DNA of 64,000 nucleotides from Neurospora crassa OR74A (lineage: Eukaryota; Ascomycota; Sordariomycetes; Sordariales; Sordariaceae): NCBI RefSeq assembly GCF_000182925.2, contig NC_026502.1, positions 4,154,001 to 4,218,000 of the forward strand, in the 5' to 3' direction. Shown here one piece after another: positions 23,842-36,468 of this stretch. The position numbers and the translations under genes are program-made. The notes beneath the pieces are model-generated. The model did not search any database. It saw only the letters and a list, made by a program, of their open reading frames with translations, and had not been told where the DNA came from. How positions within the stretch are numbered: position 1 is the stretch's first letter; every line of letters begins with the position of its first letter.

Positions 23842-24087
23842 AGTAAACAAGACAGCTACCGGGTGTCCATGTTGGTACAGCCACAGTTGGTTCACCCTTA
23901 TCGCTCTTCCATGCCTTCTGTGACAAGGTCTTTGGAATGAGTTTGATACGATGGGCCAACTGCGGCGGTACCACGTTGGTCTGAGAAATACCGGCGAACT
24001 TGATCTGGATAATACCAGCGAAAGGATTGGCTTCTTGGGACCCCTTCCCCTCCCCTCATTGGAGATCAACTAACTCTAGGGTTGCAG
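23838..24087 (+). promoter_or_regulatory. nmt-1: Leader intron of nmt-1 carrying the riboswitch
   Basis: Two tandem donors, GTAAAG at 23838 and GTAAAC at 23843, precede the aptamer. A branch-like AACTAAC at about 24068-24074 and acceptor TTGCAG ending at 24087 follow it. The main start codon is 22 nt further on. This matches the arrangement of the known Neurospora NMT1 system, in which TPP changes donor use. Confidence 0.75.
23854..24032 (+). ncRNA. TPP (THI-box) riboswitch with extended P3
   Basis: P1 is AGCTA (23854-23858) with TGGCT (24028-24032). P2 is CCGG beside GTGT (about 23859-23866) with CCGG after CTGAGAAATA (23981-23994). The pyrimidine-sensing CTGAGA and the pyrophosphate-sensing GATCTGGATAATACCAGCGA (24002-24021) are consensus. 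P3 is extended: CCACAGTTGG (23881-23890) pairs with CCAACTGCGG (23956-23965) with one A.C mismatch. An elongated P3 is usual in fungal TPP aptamers. Residues 23827-23837, next to the donor, can pair with 23999-24008 in the P4/P5 core with one bulged A, so ligand binding should free the donor. Confidence 0.92.
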
Positions 24088-24108
24088 CTTTGCTCGTGTT
24101 GCGCCAAC

Positions 24109-25309
24109 ATGTCTACCGATAAGATAACTTTCCTCGCCAACTGGTAAACACTGATCTATGCCGTAGCTTGTCGTATCAAATCAACCGCTGACGCCATACA
24201 GGCACGCTACGCCGTACCATGCACCGCTTTACCTTGCCCAGGCCAAAGGCTTCTTCAAAGAACAGGGCATCCAGGTGGCTCTCCTGGAGCCCAACGACCC
24301 CAGCGTACGTAATTCATGCCGTTTCAATCTGCCAGTTCCCGACTAACAGAGCATGGCAGGACGTAACCGAAATCATCGGCAGCGGCAAAGTCGACCTCGG
24401 TTTCAAGGCCATGATTCACACTCTTGCTGTAAGATTCGCCATTCTCAGCCCTCTTAAGATGGTCAAGTGCTGATCCTTCACCAACAGGCCAAAGCCCGTA
24501 ACTACCCTGTCCTCTCGATTGGCAGCCTTTTGGATGAACCTTTCACCGGCGTCGTCTACCTCAAGGAATCCGGAATCACGACCGACTTTAGGTCCCTCAA
24601 GGGCAAGCGTATCGGCTACGTCGGCGAGTTTGGCAAGATTCAGATCGATGAGCTCACTTCGCACTACGGCCTGACTCCCGCCGATTACACGGCCGTCCGC
24701 TGCGGCATGAACGTCTCCAAGGCCATTATCAAGGGGGAGATTGACGCCGGTATCGGCCTCGAAAACGTCCAGATGGTTGAGCTGGAGGAGTGGCTTGCTT
24801 CCCAGGGCCGGGACAAGGCCGACGTCCAGATGCTTCGCATTGACGAGCTCGCCGAACTCGGATGCTGCTGCTTCTGCTCAATCCTCTACATTGGCAACGA
24901 GACCTTCATCTCGCAGAACCCAGACAAGGTTCGGGCCTTTATGCGCGCCGTCAAGAAGGCCACTGACTTTGTCCTGGCCAACCCGGACGCTGCGTGGAAG
25001 GAGTACGTTGACTTCAAGCCTGTCATGGGCACTGAGCTCAACAGGAAGATCTTTGAGCGCAGCTACGCATACTTCTCTGAGGACCTCAAGAACGTCGAGC
25101 GCGACTGGTCCAAGGTCACCAAATATGGTCAACGTCTCGGCGTTCTGAGCCCAGACTTCACCCCCAACTACACCAACGAGTTTCTTGACTGGGCTCTGCA
25201 GCCCGAATCCAGTGACCCTACTGGCGACCAGAAGCGCATGGTTGAGCTCCAGAAGAATGTGGCTTGCTGCGGTGGCTTCCACCGCTTGCCCCTTGGGATC
25301 AAGGCTTGA
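24109..25309 (+). CDS. nmt-1: Pyrimidine (HMP) precursor biosynthesis enzyme, THI5/NMT1 family (342 aa)
   Basis: Coding exons 24109-24143, 24202-24304, 24360-24428 and 24488-25309; all phases agree. It makes the HMP-P half of thiamin from PLP and its own active-site histidine, a suicide reaction. Lys62 (PLP lysine) and His66 (donor histidine) fall at exactly the yeast THI5 positions in [13 protein letters not shown], and the iron-binding CCCFC motif is at residues 195-199. Length is normal for the family. Expression is expected to be repressed by thiamin through the TPP riboswitch in the leader intron immediately upstream. No other thiamin gene is in the window. Confidence 0.97.
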
Positions 25310-27539
25310 TTGGTGGGACGGGGTTGTCTTTGCGAATGGCAGAGGGCAACCAAGCTCGGCTTCATAGTCTGGGATCTCGTTGCACAACCATTGGGTTTTG
25401 GTGGAAAGAAGAGGCTCGTAATCTTGATGTCTTTTTCGACTCAGTTCCAGATGAGAGTATCGTGTGGATGATCGATGAGGGCCTCAGGTGTAGCTAGCGA
25501 AGGCGTCTGCGTCAGTAGTAAACGTCTGTCTCTCCAGTCTAATTGAGCTACGCTCTTACACCGTTCAAAAATGCAGGAGATATGGTGACCTACGTATCGA
25601 CATGTCGACACTCAGCAGCATCTGCTTGGCAATTTTTCGTATGTCTTTATCTGAGATATTATTATTGTGCCGACGGCGAGTGTCCTTTCCTCGAGAATCA
25701 GGCGAGCGGCATTTTTCCTTATTAACGGTTTCTCCTAACGGCGTCGAGCAACAACGACGACATACACTACATATTCCGGTGATTGAAGAGCAGGGAAAAC
25801 GCCCAGCAAGCTGCCGGTTGCAGACAGTCAGTCCCCTCGTCTCGTGCTGAAGGGGCCGCTCGCTCGTTTTATCGGACGTCTATCACCCATGCTGACATGG
25901 ACTTTATCAGGCCAAGCTCAGGCACGTCTCACGGATTGCTTTCATGGCTGGCACACATCAATGGCAGGGCTGTTCTTTGAGGCTTGAGGCGAAAGCAGTC
26001 TATGTGTATCACCAGTCCTGGCTGGCTAGGTATTATAACGGCGGTTTTAGCAGACCGCTACGCTACCTACGCCAGCTAGGTAGGTAGGTAGGTAGCTCGT
26101 GTCCCAGGCGCAAAAAGGGTAAAAAGGGTAGGTACAAACAAGTACCCGAAGCTGCCCGACAAACATCATTCCATGCCATTTCATATCATATCATGTTGAC
26201 CACCTAGGGTATCATTCCTACCTAGACGAGAATCCCAGGGGGGGGGGACTGACTGATGGAGATGAGTTATAACAACAGCTTCTTAGAACAACCTGTACAA
26301 AGCGCACCCATCATCAATGTTTTGGGCTGGGAATAGGTAAGGAAGGTTAAGGTAGGTAGCGTCACTTTATTTACCTGGGGGCAGGTACGAAAGCATTAGG
26401 TAGGTAGGTATGAGAGCAACTAAGGTAACTCAATCCCAATCTCGTGTGAATTATGCAAGACCACTGATGTAAACCGATTCACAAGGACCTGGATGATATT
26501 GAAGTCAAGTTAAGGAGACACAAGTGCAGAGCGTGAAAAGGATTCACCAGCTGAATTACATATAAATCCAGAGAAAGGGGTTCGAGCCGACGTGGAAGCT
26601 CCGTGAAATACGGAATGATCATGACTACCATACTTCTTCTAACCATTTCGGCGAGAGGTGTCCTTTGATGATGTACGTACGTGTATACCTTTGTTCCTGG
26701 GTAGGTACTTACCTTCACCTGCAATGCATTGAAGTCCAAGTCATGCATCCAGATGAATTCATCTCATCTCGTCTCAGACATCCTTCCTTGTCTCCTGTAA
26801 AGGAACGCTCAGCCCGCTTGAAGACGGATAACGCAGTTCATAACCACGCGTCATTGTTTCCATGAGAATGTGACATAGGATCATGTTAGATCTGAGGAAC
26901 CAAACTCCTTCGCAGGTGTCGGTGTGTTGAACGGGTGATCCAGATGGTTCTTGACTTTGCGATGCCTCCCCCCTTTCAAGATTTCGTCCCATCCCTCGTC
27001 CCAACAGCCAAGCCAAGGCGCGCAGATGACTGACTGCCTGGGTCCATTCGAGGTCCTTCCACATTCACAGAGATGTAGATTGAACCTTAGTCCAATGACG
27101 CGTAATTGTCAATTGCCCAAGTTGCGTTGTTGTCCTGGCGACAGCTGGCAGCCTGCCCGGGCTCCGGCGGGCCGCCATTATTTGACGTCTCCCTCCCAGG
27201 TTGTTTCAATGACCGACCCTTCACCTTCACCTTCACCTCGCTGTGACCTTCACTTCTGCCATTCACCAGCAATCTGCTCGTTGGCGTATTGTCCATTCTG
27301 CTCCTCTTTTTATTTGACCCCTCCCTCCTCCATCTTGATCTTTCTCTACCTAACGACAAAACACCCAACCGTCAAACAAAACAAAACAATCGCTCATCAC
27401 ATTTCGCAACCTCCATCCATCCTGTTGCACCCTACTTACTTACTTACCTTTATCTCTACTCACCAGACTAGAACGAGCCCGAGCTCTCGAGAACAGACAA
27501 CGAACGGGCAAAGGAAGCTGATCCAAGTCTGTTAACAAC
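25310..27539. other. Intergenic with TAGG repeats and the leader of the giant-protein gene
   Basis: 26077-26094 is a (TAGG)n run, and shorter GGTAGGTA/AGGTACC clusters recur to about 26.7 kb. A G9 run lies near 26.24 kb. No gene is supported. 27.2-27.54 kb is pyrimidine- and A/C-rich with ACTTACTTACTTACC and leads to the ATG at 27540. Confidence 0.6.
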
Positions 27540-30500
27540 ATGTCGCTCTCCAAACCGTCAAAAGAACCAACTCCCCCGCCGACGCCCCAAACCGAGCCTC
27601 AGGCGACCGACATCCCGCTTCCCGAGTCGCCCATGGTCCTTCCGCCTGCTGAGTCTCCATTCTGGACTGTTGTAGCTCAGGAGGCTCGTGACCTTGCTCG
27701 TACACTTCGTGCCATCAACGACGACAACGATAAGATCCGGGAGAATCCCGACTCCGTCAGCGAGATGGACGTCAACAACACAAGCAACCCACAGCGTAAC
27801 TCAGCCACGGAAAAGCGCAGCGTGACTCCCCTGTCCGAAGCCAGGGAAGAGCATCAAACTGTCGAGCTCGGCGACGGCATGAATCAGGACAGCCTCGACT
27901 CCGTGAGCGACACAGACATTACCAGAGGCCTCAAGCGCAACCCCACGTCCACGAGTGAAGAGCGCAGCATCACCCCTCCACCCGACCAAGCCATAAACGA
28001 ACAAGGCGAACCATCAGAGCTGCCTGAACCGCTGCGACAACTTCCAAAGATCCCGGAAATGCTAGCAAAACTGAGCCAAAGAATCACTGACTTCGAAGCC
28101 GCCGAAGACGCCGAGAACAACGGCACTTGCTCTACACTTCTGGAGAAACAACAAAAGCTTCATGACGCTACTTCTTCTCTTCTCCTGGATGCACTGGCTG
28201 TTGCTTCTGTTGTCATGGCTGAAGGGCACTCGCCCTCATCGATCGATCCATCCCTGATCCCGCTCCCGTCTGATGACGAGGAAGAAGACGATCTTCAGTC
28301 GGAGGAGTCGGATGAGTACACCCCGAGTCTGTCGCTGCCATCCTTTACGAGAGGAATTGGAGGTGGGGTTGGCACCGGCCAACACCAGGATGACGTCCAC
28401 GAAGATGATGCGCTTCTGGGTCTGGGCCCAACTGACATTCCTTTCCCGCCGTCGCTGACTGTGTCGGAATACGATTCGGAACTCGAAGAGCAGGAACCCC
28501 CCAGCCTGGTTCCTCAGTTCATCGCCGACAATCTCAAGGCCCAGGGCAAAGACCACCACCTCCCTGACACAATCCCCACGTGTACTGCCTACGACGACAT
28601 CGACTGGACCGACCTCATTCCCACTCCCATTCCTGAAGACAGCTCATCGACCAAGGCGGCACCATCTTCAAGCTCAGGGACCAAATCCTCGCTTGCCGTC
28701 CAAGTCGATCCGGCTGACGTCCCGCTGCCCGATGACGATCCTTCTGACGTCCCACAGGGTGTGGTAGAAGATGGTGATTCTGGACTTCCGGATTACTCGG
28801 ACCTTGAAGCGCTTGGCGACCATGAAGATGGATATCATGGAGACCAGGAAAATTATAGTGACAGTTCGCAGTTGTTCGTTGATAATAGGAGGCCGCTGCC
28901 TGATCGAAGGCAGCTTGTCATTTCTTCTTCGTCTGAAGATGAGAAGGAAGCGGGTCTGGAGGAGTCACAGCCTGAGGGTGATGTCGAGGCCGATGCCGAT
29001 GACATTCAGCCTGAATCTTTATTGCAAGAGACAGTGGTCGCAGGAGAAAAGAGGCCAAGCAAGGAGGAAAAGGGCAAGGGAAAAGCCGAGCAGCAGCCGG
29101 AGCAGATGCTGTCCCCGCGTTCGCCAGTGTCGCCGTATTCTTCGGTCGAGCATCCTGTTGCTTCGGCATCGCCTATCGCACCGGTGGCACCAATGGTACC
29201 AGTTGCATCTTGCGCGCCGGATCATCATATGAGAGCTGATCAGCTCCCACCAACCCAGTCAGTGGTGATCCCCGAACAACAACCCGAACCCGCCCCTTTC
29301 CCTCGAGGTACCCAAGGCCAGCCAACCACCCCGCCGACTACACATGTCCCTGTCTATGTCGGCAAAGCGACAGAACCCAGAGTCGATCGTTACTCCCCAC
29401 TGCCCGCCCCTTCATCCCCTTTACTGTCCCGCTCATCCCCATACAGAGCATACAAATCCTCGCAGCCGCGCCCGCGCGAGTCACTGCTGCACTCGGTACC
29501 ATATACCCCAGCGGTAGTGCCTTGGGATGAACAGAAGGATCTCCGTGGGCTGCCTCCGCTTCCCGAGCCTGAGCGCCTGCCGACGTACACGCGGATCTCG
29601 AAAACGACGGATAACTCGAGGGTTATGCCGATGTGGTTTGAGGGGTTCAATACTGTAAGTCTCTCCCCCTTCCTAATCATCGAACGCCCACAACTAACCA
29701 ATTTCCTCCGAAATAGCAAGAATGGCTCCTCATCGAGCCCTCCGCCAACATCATGTACCGTCGCATCCGGAACCAGTGGCACCCTTCCCTCCCACAATGG
29801 CCGCCATACATCATCGGTCCCACTCCCTTAATCATGGAACTCTCCCAAATCGGCAAAGACGGTCTAGCCGGCGAAATCAACATCCTCCTCCAGTGCGAGC
29901 GGTACTCTCCTCCGGGCTTCCTGCCGTGTCCACAACTCCGATCCTTCACCAACTTCATCCGCGACTGCTTGGCTCTGCAAAATATTCGTGGCCCCACGGT
30001 CCCCGACTTCCAGACTGTGCACGAGTGCAAGACCTGGCTTGAGACAGTCACCAAGAACGGCAGGATGCTATCCTTTATGGCTCTGCACTGCCACGTCGAG
30101 CGCCTGCGGTCGGGTGTCTTGCCCGGTACACACGAGTTTCTGGATGCAATCCGGGACATGGGATGCCAACTGGGCTGGAACGAAAACGTATATTTCTCCA
30201 AGACTTTGGTGTTGCAGGAGTTTAGACATGTGTCAAAGTACGACTCGACATCGACGCCGTTTGGTCTGAGGGGCAATCAACAAACTCAGAATATGGGCCA
30301 ATACTTCGGCTACGGCCAAGGCAAAATCACGGATTATTGCATTGCGCTGAGGGATGACCACCCTCACCTCAATATCAGAGTGACGCTTGCGGCGTTGAAT
30401 ACCCTCAACTTTGAGTGGCTGAAGTGGATAGGCCCCCCGGACGCCTGGGTCAAGACCTGGGATCCTTGCGATGAGGTGGTTGGGCCGCAAAGCAGGACGC

Positions 30501-33500
30501 GTCTTGCCCAAATAAGACTGAGGAGAAAGGATTTGTACGATGAGTTCACGGCCTTAAACGGACGGGTCGACGGGTGGTTTGAGGATCACCCTGAGCCGCC
30601 GAGGACTGCGCTTATTGCGGGAGGTATAGCATCAAGACATTGCACTTGTCGTCAGTGCCATTACGCAATCTGTCATCAGCAGCACCATGATGATGAGAGT
30701 GTGTGTGAGTGTGATGATGAGACACCCAGTTCATCGGGTAATTCTTCTCCGGGGAGGACTAGGCCGGGTGTTGATGGGCTGCAACCATTTCCCAAATCGA
30801 GACCGCTTCCGGATCCGCCCAGGCCGGGGTTCAGTAGCCTGGCATATGCGGATGGAGAGAGTCTGTTGACAACAGAGGAACTGACAAGTGTGCGCCGGGC
30901 CGAAGAAATGATGGACCGGATGGACAGGAAATTCGACAAAAACCTCTCGCGTTTGAACCCTCCCAAACGGCGAAAGACCGAGGCCGCTGCGGAAAGGGCT
31001 GAGGCAATAGATACCGAGGCGGAGGAAGCGAATGAGAAGGCCGCAGAGGCTGACACGAGGACCGAGGCGCAGAAGGAAAGGCAGCGCCGAAAGAACAGAA
31101 AGAAGAAGGAACAAGAAAAGGAGGCCAAGAAGAAGAAGGCCGCCAGGGCCGAAGTGGTCGCCGAATCGAAGGCTCAGATTCTTGAATCCCTCAAGACTGT
31201 CGGATTTAACCGGGAGGCAATTGAGAATGTGGTCAATGAGACCATGGCAAAGATTGGGCCGAAATCAGGTGCTCCCGAGGACAAGTCCAGAGGTCAGGTC
31301 CTTGCGAATAAAGGCGGTCTGAGCGCAGAGGGCGTGGCTCACTATCGAAATTATGCGAGGTCTCTTTATGCCGACCATCTCAAGCGCAAAGAGGCAGGTG
31401 AGAGTACCAAGCTCTTTGGCAAGTTTGAGGTCCCGGCCGATATCTCCGAAGAGGGTTTCTTCGATTTCTTCTTCAGTAATCTCGGCATTGCTGAAACCGA
31501 TGACAGGGATGATTTTACGATTAGCTGGAAACCTGATGTAGAAGAGGTTACTGGAGGTCAAGAGGCCTTGCTTAACAGCGACTGTGGCGGATGCGTCCCC
31601 GAAGACGCATATCAAGATGCTGTTGGCAATCAGCTTGGACAAGCTAGCATCAAACCCTTACCAGTCAACGAGCAGGAAGTGCCTGAAGATGCAGGCAAGC
31701 CTCAGCCAAAGGACGTTCTCCCAACAGCAGGCCCTTCCACACACGATGTTCCGGATCACGATACCTCCAACCTTGTTCAAACAAAGCAGCTCGACAACAT
31801 CGCCTTAGCAGGTATCGCAGGTATCGCACAGCCTTCTCGAGAGCAGCCCACTGGTCCTGAAGCTACTCCCAAAGCCGCTCCCAACGACGCAACCGATGCC
31901 ACTCCCACTGTTGCCCCCACTGAAAGTTCCACCCCTTCCCACGACTTACATAACCATGACGCCAACTCCACCCCCAACCCGCCTCCCCTCGACAGATCCA
32001 AAGAAGCCTCCAAAGCCAAGAAGGAGCGCCGCAAGCTCCGCAAGCGTCTCGACCGCGAAAAGGAAGAAGCCCGCCTTCGCGAACAAGCAGCGGCGCGCGA
32101 AGAGCTCCGTCGCCAAGCCGAAGCCCGCCACCAAGCCGAACTCGACCAGAAAGTAGCTGAAACCCAAAGGAAGCTCGACGAAGAGAAGGCTCGGCGTTTG
32201 GAGCAGCATCAGAAAGAGGAGATTGCTCGGTTGCAACGGGTCAAGGAAAAGGAGGCCCATTTGCAGAAGGTCAAGGAGGAAGAGACGAAGAAGAGGAAGG
32301 AAGAAGAGCTGAGGAAGAGGGAGGAGGAGCAGCGGTTGGCTGAAGAGGAGAAGAAGAGGCAGGAGGAAGAGAGGAGGAAAGATGAGGAGAGGAAGAAAGA
32401 GGAGGAGCGGATTGCTGAGGAAAAGAGGAAGCAGTTTGAGGAGGAGGCTAGGCTGCAAGCAGAGAAGGAGTGGTATGCTAAAGAGGAGCAGAGAAAGCTC
32501 AAAGAGGCCGCTCAGAAAGAGGAAGCCAGACGGATTGCCTTGGAGGCCAAGCAGAAGGCGGAACTTGAAGCCAAGCAAATGGCTGAGCTAGAAGCTATAC
32601 GGTTGGCTGAGATGGAGGCCAAACGTAAAGCTGAAGAAGAGCGAAAAGCTGAGCAGAACCGGAAGGCTGCCGAAGCCAAGCGCAAAGCCGAGGAGGCAAA
32701 GAAGGCCGCCGAAGAGGTCAAGAAAAAGGCCGAGGAAGCTCGACGTCAGGCAGAACAGGAAGCCAGGCATAAGAAAGAGGAGGCAGCCACGCGCAAAGCC
32801 GAGGAAAAGAAACGCCAAGCTGAAGCGAAGCGACTAGCTGAGGAAAAGCGGAAGGCCGAAGCCGCTCGCCAGGCCGAAGAACAGCAGCAGGCGGAGCTCA
32901 AGCGACAGGCCGAAGTGGAACGTCTTGCCGAAAAGAAACGGAAAGCGGATGAAGCCGCTCGACAAGCTGAGGCTGAACTGCACGCCGAACTGCAACGCCA
33001 AGCAGATGAAGCCGAACGTAGAGCCAAAGAAGCTGCACAAAAAGCTAGAGCCGCTCTCCAGGCCGAACTTCAACGTAAAGCCGAGCTCAAGCGCCAGGCC
33101 GAAGAGAAAGGGGCCACCGAAGCCAAACTCAAAGCTGAAGCGGACGCCAAAGCCGCAGCAGAAGCCAAGCGCAAAGCCGACCTCGCCAAACGGCAGCAAG
33201 CGGAATAGGAATCCAAGCGCCGGGCAGAGGAAGCTAGACAGCGCAAAGCCGCGGAAGCTAAGAAACGCGCGGCCGAGGCAAAGAAGAAGGCCGTTGAGGA
33301 AGTTGAGCGCCGTCGTTTGGCTGATCTGGAAGCTGCTGCTCGTCGAGCCCAGGAGGAGGAGCAACGTCGGCTTAGGGAGGAGGCTGAGCGGTTGAAGAGA
33401 GAAGCTCAGGCCGTTCGCAAGGCGGAAGAGGAGGCCATTCGTAGGGCGATGGAGGAAGCGAGGGTCAGGCGTGATGAAGTTGAGCGGAAAGAGGCTATGG

Positions 33501-34672
33501 TTCGGCGTGAAAAGGAAGAGGTTGAGCGATTAAAGAAGGAGGTAGAGGAAGCTAAGGAGAGGGCAGAGAGGGAGGAGGCAATGAAGAGAGCTGCCGATGA
33601 GGTCAAGCGCCGGAAGAAAGCTCAACGAAAGTTGGAGGCAGAGGCCAAGCGGAAGGCCGAAGCTGAAGCTGCTCAGGTCAAAGCTGAGGGGGAGGCAAAG
33701 CTGCGACAGATGTTGGGGATTCAGCAGGTTGACAACTCCCTGACTCTTGCCGAGCAAGAGGCCACTCCCTTTCACGAACAGCAGATCCTCCTCCAAGAAG
33801 CCTGGCACCAGATCGACGAATCCCTCATTCTCTCCCAACAGGCGCATAACACCCTTCTCCGTGCTCAGCACCACAACTCTGAAGCCTTCCGCCAACTCGG
33901 AGAGGCCGACCTTCTCCTCTCGCTCTCGCAGGACGTCTCGCAGATCTGCCAAAATACCCAAGATAGTCCAAATCTGATCTTGGCCCGGCTTCGCTTCGAC
34001 GAAGCCATCCTTCAAGCCCAAGAAGGCTACCGTCTCCTCCAAGAAGCATGGGACTGTCACGATTCTTCAACGCGCACCGCCGAGGCAGGTCATCGTTTGC
34101 TAGTGGAAGTCAGCCACGATGGAGAATACGAACGGTCAGCCGCGCAGTACTCTTTAGTGGAGGCACGCCATCAAAATAACGAGGCATTTCGGAGGGCGGA
34201 GGAAGGTCGCAGCGTACTCGAGAAGGTGCTTGCGGAGATGGGGATTCCTCTTCATCATAGTAGGGAGGAAGGCCAGGCGCATGCTAGTCATGACAGCCAA
34301 ATTCCCGCACAAGACCCTGACACCATCCTCGTTACCACCCCTCCCACCACTCAGCACCAGCTGTCCGATCCGGAAGCAAACGCCGATAGCGAGACTGTGT
34401 CGTCCAGCTTCGAGAGCATATCTACCACCACAAGCGGTGACCAGTCAGAAACTCCAACCGACAACCGTCCCTACGAAGAGCGCCTAGCGGCCTTCATCAA
34501 CGGTCAGCTCCTCGCCTATGGCGTTTGGGACCCGGAGTCATTTTATGTTCGGTATGACCCGCGCAACCCAAACGGTCCGCGGGCGCATGAGATGCCAGTG
34601 ATGAGTGAGAGAGAGCTCCATGGGGATGCTGCTGGCAGCGGCGTAATGCGTGCGAAGGAGGCGTGGTGGTGA
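27540..34672 (+). CDS. Giant acidic/coiled-coil protein, interrupted by one in-frame TAG
   Basis: Exon 1 is 27540-29654, the intron 29655-29716 (GTAAGT...AACTAACC...ATAG), and exon 2 starts at 29717. The frame stays open to a TAG at 33206-33208 (1,868 aa) and then continues in the same frame without loss of character to a TGA ending at 34672; read straight through it would be about 2,356 codons. Residues 1-705 are Pro/Ser/Asp/Glu-rich and disordered. Residues 706-1005 look globular (QEWLLIEPSANIMYRR opening). Residues 1008-1040 form a Cys/His cluster (CTCRQCHYAICHQQHH...CEC). A basic stretch lies near 1156. About 1465-2035 is a long Ala/Glu/Lys/Arg coiled coil that contains the TAG. Near 2050-2230 are HxA/EAxxLL-type helical repeats. 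I recognise no family. The TAG may be a recent C-to-T change at a Gln codon, a sequence error, or a true end. Confidence 0.75.
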
Positions 34673-36468
34673 GTTTAGGTATTGTTCTCACTGAGCAATC
34701 TATGGATGAGGAATGTTGGCGAAATTGTGGTGTGTCAACATCAGGGTATGACTTTCATGGCGAGCATGTCGGGGTATAGATGACTGGGGAGTTAATGTGG
34801 TAACGAATATCACGGCGCTGACTGTATTCAGAGAGCCGGTTAAATTGATAGAGTTAGATCATGAGCAGATTTTCGAAATGCAAAAGTTAAGATCGAGGGC
34901 GTCCACAGCACTGTAGACATTGTGAGGTGATTGCGGTGAGGGTGGCATTGCGTGAGTGATCAAAATGATGATGGTCACTAATCCAGGTGATTGAGTGTTT
35001 GTGACAGCGTTTGTAGATTGGGTCAGTTTGCCTGGATGGTGTCGTGATTGATCCATCCCATATTGGAAAAGATGATGGGAGGTGACGGATGAAAGAGAGG
35101 AACAAAGTTGGGTTGGATGACGAGAATTGCAAGCTTGCTCACGATGCACTAAAAGAATTGTTAGTACATGCCATAAAATGCACCATTCAGCACCTTGAAG
35201 CACCCGAAAACGACGGAGGTCCATACCCTAACCCTACCATATGTCCCAAATAATCGAGAGTCAAGAGCGATGGCAAGTGGAAAGGATCAGAACTTTGAAA
35301 TGAGTGGCGGACGGAAGAATATTTCTTTTGGCGGGACAACTGGAACGAACTGAGAGCAATCATGGAGAAACGGTCTTGAATCGGTGGCTTGTTTGGAAGA
35401 CGGAGAAGGAGTTGGTTGGCAGCCCAGGTCTAAATCCCTTCAAAATGGAAGTGCTTGGTGGCATCAGTCTGGGTGGGATGTGCCTTCCACACCTTACAAA
35501 CCGAGAAGTGACTGCCTCCTACAGCCCAAAGCCGGCCGACCGATGATCCGGTTCCAGGTCGACAAGTATCATGATGTTTAACCTCAGGTTCAAACTCAAT
35601 AGTACCGGGAAGTTCGTTAGCTGGATACCTCCAGGATCACTCTCTATGATCCTCGGGATGTTCTTGTAACTTGTAAAGTACCATCATGGTCCTAAACCCC
35701 TTTCTAGAGCTGAATGAAGGATTCTATCTGGGCAAAATTGCCTGTTTCGAAGATAATCCTTTAGGAGTCCTACGAAAAAAAAAAAAACAATTCTTTATCA
35801 TCAATGAGGTCGTTTTACTAGAAGATCTCTAGGCGTTGTTGTTTCAGTCAGGAACTTAACTTAACCATGGGCCAGTTTCAGTACAAATTCATACACTCCG
35901 TACAACGACTGGATCTCCTGGAGGTCCTTTTCCACCATACAGCCCAGATGGCGCGCTATGTCATCAAGAGGGGGGTAAGGGGGTATCACGGGATAGATAT
36001 CAGAACGGTAAAAGGCAAGTGCTGAGAGTGTCTTTTTTTCGTTATGCTACCTATCTCGCTAATGGTCAAGTCAACCAAAACTCGTTCTGCCTGTCACACA
36101 TACCGCTACACATACTGCAACAACACATCATTCGGAATAGTCAAACTGATAAAAGAATTCCAATCCCAAGCCACCTAAAAGAACTCCAACCGGCCCAGGC
36201 CCAGCCGCGACCGCAACCCACTCCCGTCTCTCTTTTGATTTCGCGCGCTGCTTTTTGGTGCCGCCGTCGCTCGAAAAAGAAATAGAGAAAACCAAACCAA
36301 ACCCTTCTTTGGGACCAAATGTTTTCCCAACGTCTGTAAAAAGAACCCGCAACTTCGTATTGTACCGTAGCGTGGTATATGATAGTAGTAATAGGGGGTA
36401 TTATATATCAACGTCCTTGTGTATGTGTATGTAGTCTTTCGTTATCCTCCTTCGTTTTTTTCCGTCTC
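34673..36468. other. Intergenic, no supported feature
   Basis: Lies between convergent gene ends. Frames of 60-120 codons on both strands (for example 34859-35224 minus, 35304-35546 plus) lack domain character. An A-run (about 35.78 kb) is the only simple repeat. Parts likely serve as 3' UTRs. Confidence 0.5.

Noticed and set aside
31946-34060. Several long Leu/Ser-rich minus-strand frames
   Set aside because: Antisense of the Glu/Lys/Ala coiled coil; low complexity follows from the repeat.
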